From CAYSUS01 sp964434165 (GTDB taxonomy: Bacteria > Planctomycetota > Planctomycetia > Pirellulales > Thermoguttaceae): DNA of 54,848 nt. The stretch is taken from assembly GCA_964434165.1 (NCBI GenBank), contig CAYSUS010000049.1, positions 1-54,848 on the forward strand, in the 5' to 3' direction. The position numbers and the translations under genes were made by a program. A model generated the notes under the pieces. The model did no database searches. It was not told where the DNA came from and worked only from the letters and a program-made list of their open reading frames with translations. Position 1 is the stretch's first letter; each line of letters opens with the position of its first letter. Positions 18,201 to 28,262 of this stretch are shown here, one piece after another.

Positions 18201-18613
18201 TCACGGGCCAGACCTTGACCGTGGCCGCGATCGTCGGCTTCATCTCTCTTTGCGGCATCGCGTCGCGCAACGGCATCCTGCTGATCAACCACTACCTGCA
18301 CCTCGTGCAGCACGAGGGGGAGACCTGGTCGCGGGCGATGATCGTCCGCGCGGGGCGCGAGCGCGTGGCCCCGGTGCTGATGACCGCGCTGACCTCGGGC
18401 ATCGGCCTCGTGCCGCTGGCCCTGGCGGCCGGCGAGCCGGGCAAGGAGATCCTCTATCCCGTGGCCACGGTGATCATCGGCGGGCTGATCAGCAGCACCT
18501 TGCTGGAGTTCCTCTTGCGCCCGGCCCTGTTCTGGAGCTTCGGCCGACGCGCCGCGAAACGGGCTCTGGGCCGAGCCGAAGGCCAGGTGGGCTGGAGCGG
18601 GGAGGCGAAGTGA
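15218..18613 (+). CDS. Heavy-metal RND efflux pump, inner-membrane (CusA/CzcA family)
   Basis: A 1131-residue transporter from ATG 15218 (MLSNLLNGVIRFSLEHRLLV), the standard N-terminus of CzcA/CusA; the frame is open far upstream, antisense-free but inside the adaptor gene, and is rejected. It shows TM1 at about residues 16-33, porter domain motifs (PIDVFPDLDRPRVVVMTEAPG, FEWGTD-like EFDWGTDVYDDRQ), and in TM4 the heavy-metal RND signature GELVDDAIVDVENIFRRLRE, whose acidic residues relay protons. The C-terminal repeat has LCGIASRNGILLINHY. It exports metal cations from the periplasm using the proton gradient. The last TM hairpin is followed by a short basic tail. The metal (Cu/Ag versus Zn/Co/Cd) cannot be fixed from this reading. 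Confidence 0.93.
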   Translation: MLSNLLNGVIRFSLEHRLLVLAAAVLLVVFGGWQTWRLPIDVFPDLDRPRVVVMTEAPGLAPEEVETLITFPLESTLNGATGVQAVRSQSGVGLSVITVEFDWGTDVYDDRQIVAERLALATDRLPPGVKPQLAPVSSIMGQIMIVGMWSEGGTTSPMELRTLADWVVRQRLLTIPGVSQVFVMGGQRRQFQVLVSPDDLLRYGVSLHEVETALVESNENATGGYLTEQGPNELLVRSLGRIRTLEQIENVVVAMRQGRPVLVGQVARVVAGPEVKRGDSAAFARQADGAFAGGPAVLLTVNKQPKADTRAVTGAITRALADLRTGLPDDVRLNPHLYQQKAFIDLAMENVAEALRDGALLVVLILFLFLMSFRTTLITLTAIPLSIVVTALVFAAFGLSINTMTLGGLAVAIGELVDDAIVDVENIFRRLRENRLRAEPRPAILVVYQASAEIRNSIVFGTMIVVLVFIPVFALGGMEGRLFAPLGVAYIVSILSSLLVSLTVTPVLSYWLLGKPGTWPLVAAWIAPPLGMALSWWAVPAGCALFGLHAASHGWSSLPPTAHAAIALAVAPALWAIMVWADRASAADREGPLLRGLQALAGALIRASLAGRWVVMLLAGLAVGTSAMALTRLESDFLPPFNEGAVQINVVLPPGTSLETSQEVVREVEQRLLEIDDIRTLVRKTGRAELDEHAVPVSMSEIIASLDPHSPRSRETILGEIRQTLAEVPGIVTSVEQPLAHLISAMLSGVQAQVAIKLYGDEEGDNLEVLRRKAREIEAAVAGVRGVTDLQVEQQVEIPQLRIAIDGDQLRKYGLRRRDVNEFVETAMNGRVVSGILLGRQSFDLLVRLDEPFREDIGAVRRLSVDLPDGGRTSLDTLAHIYRSSGPNTINRERVRRRIVVQCNVAGRGVVDVVGDIRRRVQHVEETLPSGYFVEYGGQFESQQSASRAMSVLFGLALGGMFLVLHTMFRSANLALQVMIALPAALIGSVAALYLTGQTLTVAAIVGFISLCGIASRNGILLINHYLHLVQHEGETWSRAMIVRAGRERVAPVLMTALTSGIGLVPLALAAGEPGKEILYPVATVIIGGLISSTLLEFLLRPALFWSFGRRAAKRALGRAEGQVGWSGEAK

Positions 18614-18714
18614 GTGGCGTGCCGCGTGAAGCACGAGAAGCGAAGCACGAAAACCGAAACAGACCCCGATTTCGAGAATCGAATGCTCCAAACGGCGAAT
18701 CCGAGGAGGATGTC

Positions 18715-19269
18715 ATGCGGCATCGCGCGTGGAAGACCATGACCGTCCTGGTGTGTCTTTGTGCGGCGTCCGGGTGTGGTGGGCCGAAGCCTGACGGCGA
18801 CAAGAAATCGAGTGGGCAGACGCCGAAGGAAGCGAAGGCCGCGGATGAACATGGCCACGACCACGACAGGCCGGGGCCTCACGGCGGGCGCGTGCTGGTG
18901 CTGGGCGCCGACGCGTTCCATGCGGAGCTGGTCCACGACCAGGACGCGCACAAGGTGACGGTGTTCCTCGCGGAGGCGAACTCCGGCAAGCCGGTCGCGG
19001 CCGATGCGCCAGGCGTCTCGATCCAACTCCTTCAGGGCGGCGATTTCGTCTCTTACACCCTGGCGCCGGCTGAAGGCGGCGGGCCTGGCGAGTACTCCCT
19101 GGCAAGCGGGCCGCTCTGCGACGCGCTTGCGCACGGCGAAGACGTCAAGGGGCGAATCCGCGCCGCGATCGGCGGCGAGCAGGTCTCCGGCGAGATCGAG
19201 GGCTGCGGGCACGAACACGACCAGGAGAAGGACGGCGGTGACGATCACGAGGGACACGAGCACGATTGA
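18715..19269 (+). CDS. His-rich lipoprotein of the metal-efflux locus
   Basis: A 184-residue protein with gaggagga just before ATG 18715. The signal peptide ends in a lipobox (LCAASGC), giving a lipid-anchored mature protein. The mature protein starts with a His/Asp-rich segment (EHGHDHDRPGPHGG), has a compact beta-rich middle (RVLVLGADAFHAELVHDQ, KVTVFLAEANSGKPV) and ends in a His/Asp-rich tail (GCGHEHDQEKDGG, HEGHEHD). It is the last gene of the efflux cluster, 102 bases after the pump. Metal capture or buffering in the periplasm is inferred from composition and context; similar proteins accompany CusA/CzcA genes in other planctomycetes. Confidence 0.83.
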   Translation: MRHRAWKTMTVLVCLCAASGCGGPKPDGDKKSSGQTPKEAKAADEHGHDHDRPGPHGGRVLVLGADAFHAELVHDQDAHKVTVFLAEANSGKPVAADAPGVSIQLLQGGDFVSYTLAPAEGGGPGEYSLASGPLCDALAHGEDVKGRIRAAIGGEQVSGEIEGCGHEHDQEKDGGDDHEGHEHD

Positions 19270-19506
19270 GCCAGAGCGCGGGTGCGGGCGGCGCGTCTGA
19301 ACATGGAAGAACCGACGTAGTCGAGAGAACGCCGTTATCTCGGCGGACTCCCGTTCTGTCCACCCTGTCAGCCATCCAAGTTGCTATCGAATGCGTCTTC
19401 CATCGACCAGCCAGTAGGGAAGCTGATTCTGCGTCGTCCCCCAGGGAGCTTGCACGGACGCGCCGCATCGGGTCATAATGGGGCCGAACTCCAGGAGGAC
19501 TTGATC

Positions 19507-22500
19507 ATGCGGTGCGTCATCTGGACGTGGACCGTGGTGTGTTTCTCTGGCCTTGCCCCGGCGGTCGGCGAGTCGTTTCGCGCTCGACTGCCTGCGCCGC
19601 CTCCGGCTCCGCGCGTGGACGCCGAGGGCAACCTCTCGTTCGCGGTCTCGGCAATGGGCCTGGGGGCCGCCGAGAAGGACGATCGCGGCCTGGCCAACCT
19701 GGCCCGGGGCCTGAATGCCCGACCTGCGGCGTCCTCCTGCCTGCCTGGGTATGCGATCCACCAGGTCGCGCACCTCAATGACGGGCGATTGGGCAACGCG
19801 CATAGCTGGATCAGTGCCGGCGAGCCCTCCTGGGCGGAGATCGACCTGGGCGACGTGTACTGGATCGACCGCGTCGCCTTCGGCAGCGACTCGGCGCAGC
19901 AGTACCGCGACCGCGCCGCCGCCACGTTCACACTGCTGGCGTCCACCCGGTATGAGGCCGAGTCCGGGGCCGGCACCTGGACGACCGTCTATCGCCAGGA
20001 CGGCGGCCCGGCCGTGCATACGCGGCGCGAGTTCCGCTTCGAGCCGGTCCGGGCCCGATGGCTGCGCGTGGACGTGACCGCCTCCCGCGGCGGCAACGTG
20101 CGCATCGACGAGCTGGAGGTCTTCGGCCAGAAGGAGCCGATCCCGCCGGAGAAGACCGTCTCGGCCACCACGTCCCGCGAAGACGCCTCCGCCGCGCGCC
20201 GGCGCCTGCTTCGCGAGGTCTTCCTGGCCGAGGAGCACGCGTGGCTGAAGGCCTGCGGCCGGGCCGACCTCGACTCGGGCCTGGTCAACACCCCCTATCG
20301 CGAGAAGCGCTATCCCAGGTTCGTGGGCCATGATCGCCTGCCCGTCGCGCCGCTCCCCGCACGTCCGGTGCTCGACGGCGAGCTGGACGAGTCCTGCTGG
20401 CAATCGGCCTCGCGCGGCACCGTGCGCGTGGCCGCGCTGGGCGACTTCGAGGCCGGCCCGCTCGCGGAGCTCAACGTAGCTGGCGGGGTGCACGGCGAGG
20501 ATCTCTACCTCGCCCTGCATGCCGATCGGCTGCTGAGCAGCCACCTGGCCGCGGTCTCGCTGCCCGACGGCCGGGCGTGCGGCGTGCTGGCCCTTTCGCA
20601 GGACGGACTTGTCTTTCGCAGTTACGAGGCCCAGGGCCGACGCGGCTCGAAGCTGGCCGGCACGCGCCCCGTGGACGGAGCCTTCGATCCGTCCCTGCGA
20701 TGCGTCGAGGCCCGGCTGCCGCTGGCGTGGTTCGAAGGGTGTCGCGAGGCAGGGCTCCGCGTGGGCCTCGGTCTGGGCGGCAGGCACACGGCCCCCGAAG
20801 GCCGGCCCGTCCAGTTCGTGTTCGCCCCTTGGACCGCGGCCCAGGTGGGCACGTGCGAGGGCGGCCGGCTACGCGTCCGCCTTGCCGTGCCCGAAAGCGG
20901 CAAGGCCGTGACGCTCAGCTGCAGTGCCGCGGATCTTGCGGGTGCCACGGGCAGCTTGCCTGCCCGTGCTGCAGGTCGCGAGGACGGCACTGGCGGTCAA
21001 GCTGCCGGCGGCGTGCAGACCATCGCCTTATCCCCAGGGGAGTCAAGGCTCGTCTCCTTCCCGGCGCAAGACGGCCCCATTGGGCCGCAACTCAACCTCC
21101 GGATCAACGACGGAACCGGCGACTACGCCCTGCACCTGTTCGCGTACGATCCTCTTCATCGCACACTCGGCCTCTTCGAAGGCATGCTCGAGCGGCTGGC
21201 CGCGCGGGGTGTGGACGTCACCGCCGAGCGCGGGCAGTTGGCCGACTTCCGCCGCCGCCGTTCCGCCGCGGCGGGGCGCGAGCTCCTCTTCGAGGCCCGG
21301 CTGGCCAAGAGGCGCCTGATGCTCCGCGACCCGGAGCTTGAGCCTCTGCAAGACATCCTGTTCGTCAAGCGGCACGCGTTCGAGCCGTCGCACAACTACA
21401 GCGTGATCCTCGACTCGCGATGGCGGCCCGGCGGGGGCATCTACGCGATGCACATCCCGCGGCGCGACGGGCGACTGGAGCCTGAGGAGGCCACGCTCCG
21501 GTGTCTGTTCGATGCCGCCGGCGGCATCGCCCGCAATCCGATGGCGGACTTCGACCTGTCGAAGGTCTATTTCGGCTACCGGCCCGCCGAGGACGACTAC
21601 TACCACATCATGTCGGTCGATCCGGATGGATCGGGCCTTGAGCAGCTTACCTCGGGCCCGTTCCACGATTACTGGCCGTGCCCGCTGCCCGACGGCGGGC
21701 TGGCGTTCATCTCCACGCGGTGCCGGGCGCGGTTTCTCTGCTGGCGTCCGCAGGCGGCCGTGCTTTTCCGCATGGAGGCCGACGGAAGCGACATCCGGCC
21801 GCTCTCCTTCGCCAACCTCACGGAGTGGGGTCCCTCGGTGATGTCCGACGGGCGGATCATCTGGCAGCGGTCGGAGTACATCGACAAGGGGGCCGATTAC
21901 AGCCACACCCTTTGGGCGATCCGGCCCGACGGCTCCAAGCCCGAGCTGGTCTTCGGCAATACCGTCCTCCTCCCGCAAGGCTACGCCAACGGGCGCGAGG
22001 TGCCGGGCACGCGCGAGATCTGCTGCACGTTGATCTCCCACTTCGGCGACCTGAACGGCCCGATTGCCCTCGTGGATCTGGACAAGGGGCGATTCACCCC
22101 TGAGGCGATCACCTCGATTACTCCCGAGGTCCCCTGGCCCGGCTACTGGCCCCGCGAGGAGTGCTTCCGCGACCCCGTGCCCATCTCGCGCGATTACGTG
22201 CTTTGCAGCCACGCCCCGGGCCGGCAGTTCGGGCTCTGCGTGATCGACCGCCACGGCAACCGCGAGATGCTGCACCTGGACGAATCGATCGGCAGCATGT
22301 GCCCCACGCCGTTTCGCGCGGTCGAGCCCCCGCCGGTGCTGGCCCCCGCGGCCGAGCTCGACGAAGCGGCCGAAGAGGAGCAGCCCTGGGGCGAGTTCTT
22401 CCTGGCCGACGTGTATCGGGGGCTGGAGCCGGCGGTCGAGCGGGGCGAGGTGAGATACCTCCGCGTGGTCGAAGAGCTGCGCGCGGAGTTGATCCAGATG

Positions 22501-23250
22501 CCCGACGGCTCGTACCAGAAGGACCACACGCCGTTCATGCACTGGTACGCGGCCCCGGTCGACAAGGTCCGCGGCCCTTACGGCTGGCCCAGCTACGTGG
22601 CCAAGGCCGACTGGGGGATCGCCCCGGTCGAGAAGGACGGCTCCGCGCGGTTCCTCGCCCCGGCGGGTCGGCAACTCTACTTCCAGGTGCTGGACGAGAA
22701 CTTCAACGAGCTGCAGCGGATGCGGTCCGTGGTCCAGGTGCAGCCGGGCGAGCGGCGGAGCTGCATCGGCTGCCACGAGAACCGCCGCGAGGCCCCGCCC
22801 GACCGCGCGCCCCTGGCACTCGGTCGCGAGGCGTCCACGCTCCAGGCCCCGCCGTGGGGCGCCGGACCCGTGGCCTACGAAAGAGTCGTCCAGCCGGTGC
22901 TCAACGCACGCTGCGTGCGCTGCCACGACTCAGGCGGGAAGGGCAAGATCGACCTCTCCGGCACGCGCGACGCCGACCGCATCCCGGCCTCGTACAAGAC
23001 GCTCATCCAGCAAGGGTGGGTGCACCACTTCGACCTGGGCTACAAGTCGGGTGAGAACGGCAAGGCGCCCCCCAAGTCGTTCGGCACGCTCCAGAGCCGG
23101 CTCTTCCAGGAGGTGCTGGCCGGCGAGCACGAGGGCCTACGCCTCAGCGACGAGCAGGTTCGGGCGATCAAGGTCTGGATCGACATGAACTGCCCGCTGT
23201 GGGCGGACTACAAGCTCCGCCAGACGCGGCCTTTGGAGTGCGGCGGTTGA
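19507..23250 (+). CDS. Large exported multidomain protein: discoidin-like, beta-propeller and c-type haem domains (HZS-alpha-like)
   Basis: A 1247-residue protein with aggagg 10 bases before ATG 19507 and a signal peptide (CVIWTWTVVCFSGLAPAVGE). Domains in order: F5/8 type C-like beta sandwich at about 60-220 (EIDLGDVYWIDRVAFGSD, WLRVDVTASRGGNVRIDELEVFG); a DOMON/carbohydrate-binding-like domain at ~270-460; a TolB-like beta-propeller at ~640-900 (VDPDGSGLEQLTSGPFHDYW, MEADGSDIRPLSF); then two haem-binding motifs, CIGCH at residues 1086-1090 and CVRCH at 1136-1140. This propeller-plus-haem layout is that of the hydrazine synthase alpha subunit relatives found widely in planctomycetes that do not do anammox. 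It is probably a periplasmic or surface redox protein. The in-frame palindromic insert at residues ~480-501 is described separately. Confidence 0.75.
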   Translation: MRCVIWTWTVVCFSGLAPAVGESFRARLPAPPPAPRVDAEGNLSFAVSAMGLGAAEKDDRGLANLARGLNARPAASSCLPGYAIHQVAHLNDGRLGNAHSWISAGEPSWAEIDLGDVYWIDRVAFGSDSAQQYRDRAAATFTLLASTRYEAESGAGTWTTVYRQDGGPAVHTRREFRFEPVRARWLRVDVTASRGGNVRIDELEVFGQKEPIPPEKTVSATTSREDASAARRRLLREVFLAEEHAWLKACGRADLDSGLVNTPYREKRYPRFVGHDRLPVAPLPARPVLDGELDESCWQSASRGTVRVAALGDFEAGPLAELNVAGGVHGEDLYLALHADRLLSSHLAAVSLPDGRACGVLALSQDGLVFRSYEAQGRRGSKLAGTRPVDGAFDPSLRCVEARLPLAWFEGCREAGLRVGLGLGGRHTAPEGRPVQFVFAPWTAAQVGTCEGGRLRVRLAVPESGKAVTLSCSAADLAGATGSLPARAAGREDGTGGQAAGGVQTIALSPGESRLVSFPAQDGPIGPQLNLRINDGTGDYALHLFAYDPLHRTLGLFEGMLERLAARGVDVTAERGQLADFRRRRSAAAGRELLFEARLAKRRLMLRDPELEPLQDILFVKRHAFEPSHNYSVILDSRWRPGGGIYAMHIPRRDGRLEPEEATLRCLFDAAGGIARNPMADFDLSKVYFGYRPAEDDYYHIMSVDPDGSGLEQLTSGPFHDYWPCPLPDGGLAFISTRCRARFLCWRPQAAVLFRMEADGSDIRPLSFANLTEWGPSVMSDGRIIWQRSEYIDKGADYSHTLWAIRPDGSKPELVFGNTVLLPQGYANGREVPGTREICCTLISHFGDLNGPIALVDLDKGRFTPEAITSITPEVPWPGYWPREECFRDPVPISRDYVLCSHAPGRQFGLCVIDRHGNREMLHLDESIGSMCPTPFRAVEPPPVLAPAAELDEAAEEEQPWGEFFLADVYRGLEPAVERGEVRYLRVVEELRAELIQMPDGSYQKDHTPFMHWYAAPVDKVRGPYGWPSYVAKADWGIAPVEKDGSARFLAPAGRQLYFQVLDENFNELQRMRSVVQVQPGERRSCIGCHENRREAPPDRAPLALGREASTLQAPPWGAGPVAYERVVQPVLNARCVRCHDSGGKGKIDLSGTRDADRIPASYKTLIQQGWVHHFDLGYKSGENGKAPPKSFGTLQSRLFQEVLAGEHEGLRLSDEQVRAIKVWIDMNCPLWADYKLRQTRPLECGG
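20946..21012. repeat. Pair of short palindromic repeats inside a coding sequence
   Basis: 20946-20953 and 20961-20968 form a perfect 8-bp stem (cacgggca / tgcccgtg) around gcttgcc. A second, inverted and imperfect copy with the same core ggcagcttg lies at about 20988-21012. Together they encode the Gly/Ala-rich loop ATGSLPARAAGRED and on, between two folded domains. Such cttgcc-centred palindromes are a common dispersed repeat in planctomycete genomes. Confidence 0.5.
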
Positions 23251-23392
23251 TCGCCGCGCTCCAGACTTGCATCGAAGGTGGTGACCAAAGCCATTTCCGA
23301 AGATCGCGGAGCCGCGCTCGCCCAGGACGTCTCCGGCGCGGAGGCCTTTGTGCGGGTGCGAGGGGGGTGGGACTTGACGGCGCGGTCGTCTG

Positions 23393-23770
23393 CTACGGGC
23401 GGCGGCTCGCCCTCAACCGCCACCACAGCACGACCGCCTGGAACGAGCGCAGACGCACGTGCCGCAGGCCGACGAGGGCGAGCAGACCGCTGTGGGCGTC
23501 GCGGCCGAGCTCCAGAATCGGGGAGCCGGCGATGCGGATTTCGAGGCGCTGTCCAGCGTCGTCGAGCCAACGGGCGAGACGGCCCGGACGCCGGGTCGGC
23601 GTCGGCCAGGGCCCGGCCCGTACCAGCGCGCACGCGGCAGCCGCCGAGGGAGCGTCGATCACCCAGTCGCGGTCAACAGCCCGGACGGAGGTCGCTCCCT
23701 CGCCCGTGGATATCTGCAAGTCGGCTTGGATGTCCAGGCCCTGCGCAAGACCTGCGGCGGCCCGGCTCAA
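23393..23770 (-). CDS. Hypothetical protein, second gene of a coupled pair
   Basis: About 125 residues if translation starts at TTG 23770, which overlaps the TGA stop of the upstream gene (ttga), a layout typical of translational coupling. An ATG at 23818 would give 141 residues and a 52-base overlap. The sequence is Ala/Leu/Arg-rich but looks coded (LAQGLDIQADLQISTGEGA, VRAVDRDWVIDAPSAAAACA, HSGLLALVGLRHVRLRSFQA). I do not recognise a family. No signal peptide or membrane segment is clear, and the function is unknown. Confidence 0.5.
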   Translation of the reverse strand: MSRAAAGLAQGLDIQADLQISTGEGATSVRAVDRDWVIDAPSAAAACALVRAGPWPTPTRRPGRLARWLDDAGQRLEIRIAGSPILELGRDAHSGLLALVGLRHVRLRSFQAVVLWWRLRASRRP

Positions 23771-23976
23771 TTGCCTACGTTCCTGGTGCGGATTCGCAGC
23801 GTCCCGTTGAGCTTCCATGGGGCATGCTGGGCGTCGGGGTACGCGGAGCTGGGGACCATCACCTCGAGCTGGTCGAACTCGTAGGTGATCTCGGCGTTGC
23901 GGCCCGTGAGCCGGTCGTACAGGGCGATGGCCAGGTCAGGCCACGTGCGGGGTTCGCTCATCGTGTCGGTCGACAT
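23767..23976 (-). CDS. Small conserved hypothetical protein
   Basis: A 69-residue protein from ATG 23976, with aggag about 14 bases and agaga about 5 bases upstream; an in-frame ATG at 23961 (MSEPRTW) is an alternative. It contains RTWPDLAIALYDRLTGRNAE, then ITYEFDQLEVMVPSSAYPDA and HAPWKLNGTLRIRT. I recall similar short proteins in planctomycetes and cyanobacteria with no assigned function. It is soluble, acidic and beta-rich in appearance. It overlaps the start of the next gene by four bases when the TTG start is used. Confidence 0.65.
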   Translation of the reverse strand: MSTDTMSEPRTWPDLAIALYDRLTGRNAEITYEFDQLEVMVPSSAYPDAQHAPWKLNGTLRIRTRNVGN

Positions 23977-24219
23977 GATTCTCTAGGCTCCTGGTTCGTC
24001 GAGGGGAACGGGTCGGCGCGTGGCGATCGAGCGCCGGCTGGGAATGGTACGGCCGTCGGCAGGAAAGGCAAGCAGGCGAGTTGGCTTCGCGGCCGGGGCG
24101 GGCGAGGGGGCCCGTCGGCGCACCCCCGGCCGCGAACACCCATAGATGATGTGGGCGAGCAGGAAGGCCCGGACCGCCGGCGCGGGCATGCCCTGCTGCC
24201 TGCGGCGGGCCGACTCGCG

Positions 24220-26292
<2,073 letters not shown>

Positions 26293-26504
26293 GTTGGATG
26301 GGCGCGAAACGAGGGCCAGGGTTCTACCCCGGTTAAGGGGGCTGCCAAGAAAATGGAATCATCCAGTTTAGGGGGTCAGGCGGGGTTCGTCAACGCGGGG
26401 GCTGCAAGCGCCGGGGGCGCGTCAACGCAGCCAGGGACAGAAGGCGGGACCGGATTGGACGGACGTCTCGCAAGGGCGAGGAAACGCGGCCCCTGCGAGG
26501 GTTC

Positions 26505-28016
26505 TCAGCGCCTGCGCGGCCCGCGGCGGCGGACGCCGAGAAGCAGCATGCCAGCAAGGCCGAGCCCCGAAAGCGACAGCGTCGAAGGCTCCGGGACGCC
26601 GAGCGTCAGGTACGGGGCGAGCGATCCGGCGGCTTCCTTGGAGAAAAGCTGGTGGACCACGTTCTCGCCGGAGAACTCCGGAGTGACGCGGGTCACGATG
26701 AACGTGGCCAGCCCGTCCGTGTCGCTGTTGAGGAAGTCCACCAGCAGGGGAAACGTCTCGCCGTCGAGCGTCACCACGTCGCCCGCCTCGCCACGTCCCT
26801 GGATGGTGAACGTGGCCAGGGCTTGTCCGGCGAACACGTCGTCGAGGTTGACGCTGCTGGAACCCGTGTCGTTGCCCGGGGCGTTGTTCCAGGTGATGTC
26901 CGTTTCCCCCCAGTCCTCGCCCAGGATGCTCGCGTTGCCGGCGAGCCCGTCGTTCAGTCCGAACACCTCGAACATCCAATCCTTGTCGGTGGTCTCGTTG
27001 CCGAGGTTGCCGCCGGCGATGGTCAGGGTCAGCGACGCGTCGGTGTAACCCGGCCACGGAGCCTCCGCCAGATCGAAGCGGAGGTAACTCATGCGCTTGG
27101 CGTCGGCGCTGTCGGTGGCCTTGAGGTTGAGCACCCCGGAAGTGCCGAAGTTGCCGTCGGCGTTGGTGCCGCTGTGCACGTAGGCGTCGGCCCCGCGACC
27201 GAGGAAGTCGGGCAGGACGTACCGGTTGCCGGGCCCGGCCGGAACCACGTCGGCGAAGGTCTCGCCCACGCGGATCTCGTCGTACAGGATGGCGTCGCCC
27301 GAGTCCCAGAACGCTTTTCGGATGCTCGCGAAGGCCCCCGAAGAGAGATCGACGCCGCTGTCGAACGCGGCGGTCGTGAAGGGGTTCAACGCCTCCGTGG
27401 CGGACACCGGGTTGACGAAGAGGTCCAGTTGGTCGTACGTGGAGGAGCCGCCCGTCTTTTCCGCGCGGAGCACCATGAAATACGTGGCCCCCGTCACCGA
27501 GCCAATGCCGGAGCTGGCCGTGCTGCCGGCCCCCGACGTGCCGGAGCGCACCTGCATGAGATTGTCCTTCTCCATTCCGCTCAGGAGCGGTTCGCCCGCC
27601 GTGTTCCGAAAGCCGACTTGGACGAAGTCGTCTCCGCCCGATGCGTCGTTGTTGGCCGAGTTCTGGTAGAGGAAGCTCATGTAGAGGACGTCCGCCGAGG
27701 ACGCGGGCATCTGGCGCGTGGCGAGCACGGCGATCCCGTCTTCGGTGGCCAGGTACTGCATCGCCTGGCTGCCGCCATCAACCCGGACGTTCCCCGCGGC
27801 GTAGCCCAGACCCGACCCGACCACCGTGACTTCGGGGCGGCGGTCGGTGACGGGCACGTTCCACGCGCCGATCCATCCTCCCGGGCCGTCGAGGGCGTGG
27901 AGCGGATCGCCCACCGTGTACGACTCGAAATCCTCCAGGACGAGCGGCGCGCCCGGAGCGGCAGCGCAGAACACGGCCGTTAGAAGGCCAACAACGACAC
28001 AGGCCCGGCGGAACAT
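26505..28016 (-). CDS. PEP-CTERM protein with a DNRLRE/CBM96-like domain
   Basis: A 503-residue exported protein from ATG 28016, preceded by agggaga at a good distance; an upstream in-frame ATG lacks a ribosome site. The signal peptide covers about residues 5-25. Residues 30-270 are a lectin-like beta-sandwich (PLVLEDFESYTVGDPL). Residues ~285-460 match the DNRLRE-type domain (DAYVHSGTNADGNFGTSG, MSYLRFDL, DITWNNAPGNDTGSSSVN). The C-terminus VPEPSTLSLSGLGLAGMLLL plus a basic RRR tail is a PEP-CTERM sorting signal, so it is likely processed by an exosortase to the surface or matrix. The role is unknown; carbohydrate binding is inferred. Confidence 0.85.
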   Translation of the reverse strand: MFRRACVVVGLLTAVFCAAAPGAPLVLEDFESYTVGDPLHALDGPGGWIGAWNVPVTDRRPEVTVVGSGLGYAAGNVRVDGGSQAMQYLATEDGIAVLATRQMPASSADVLYMSFLYQNSANNDASGGDDFVQVGFRNTAGEPLLSGMEKDNLMQVRSGTSGAGSTASSGIGSVTGATYFMVLRAEKTGGSSTYDQLDLFVNPVSATEALNPFTTAAFDSGVDLSSGAFASIRKAFWDSGDAILYDEIRVGETFADVVPAGPGNRYVLPDFLGRGADAYVHSGTNADGNFGTSGVLNLKATDSADAKRMSYLRFDLAEAPWPGYTDASLTLTIAGGNLGNETTDKDWMFEVFGLNDGLAGNASILGEDWGETDITWNNAPGNDTGSSSVNLDDVFAGQALATFTIQGRGEAGDVVTLDGETFPLLVDFLNSDTDGLATFIVTRVTPEFSGENVVHQLFSKEAAGSLAPYLTLGVPEPSTLSLSGLGLAGMLLLGVRRRGPRRR

Positions 28017-28100
28017 GCTATCTCCCTGCGGCAGACTGCCGCAACGCGAGCGTGCAAGCGCGATGGAGAAAAGCCACTGTAGCATCCCCTCCAAACGTTG

Positions 28101-28139
28101 ATTGTAGTTCCATCGATCTGCGGCACAAGGACTTTGTGC
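28101..28139 (-). promoter_or_regulatory. Candidate promoter with overlapping operator-like inverted repeat
   Basis: On the - strand TTGTGC (28128-28123) and TACAAT (28106-28101) are spaced by 16 bases upstream of the PEP-CTERM gene. The -35 box is one arm of an exact 6-bp inverted repeat, 28123-28128 and 28134-28139 with a 5-base spacer, placed where a repressor could bind. The -10 match is 5/6 and the -35 only 3/6, so the call is tentative. Confidence 0.4.
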
Positions 28140-28262
28140 AGCTCGATTGGGGGGGGCTCATCGGGGGGCGCCGGCGCGCTTCGCCCGGGGTTCGAGGCAG
28201 AAGTCGATGATTGGGGGAAAGGAACCGCCGCTGCGGCCCGCTACGGAGACCCGGGCAAGCTC

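Noticed and set aside
15146..18691. An 1181-codon open frame on the - strand opposite the RND pump
   Set aside because: Antisense shadow; His/Arg/Gln-rich without hydrophobic or catalytic patterns, while the + strand has all RND motifs.
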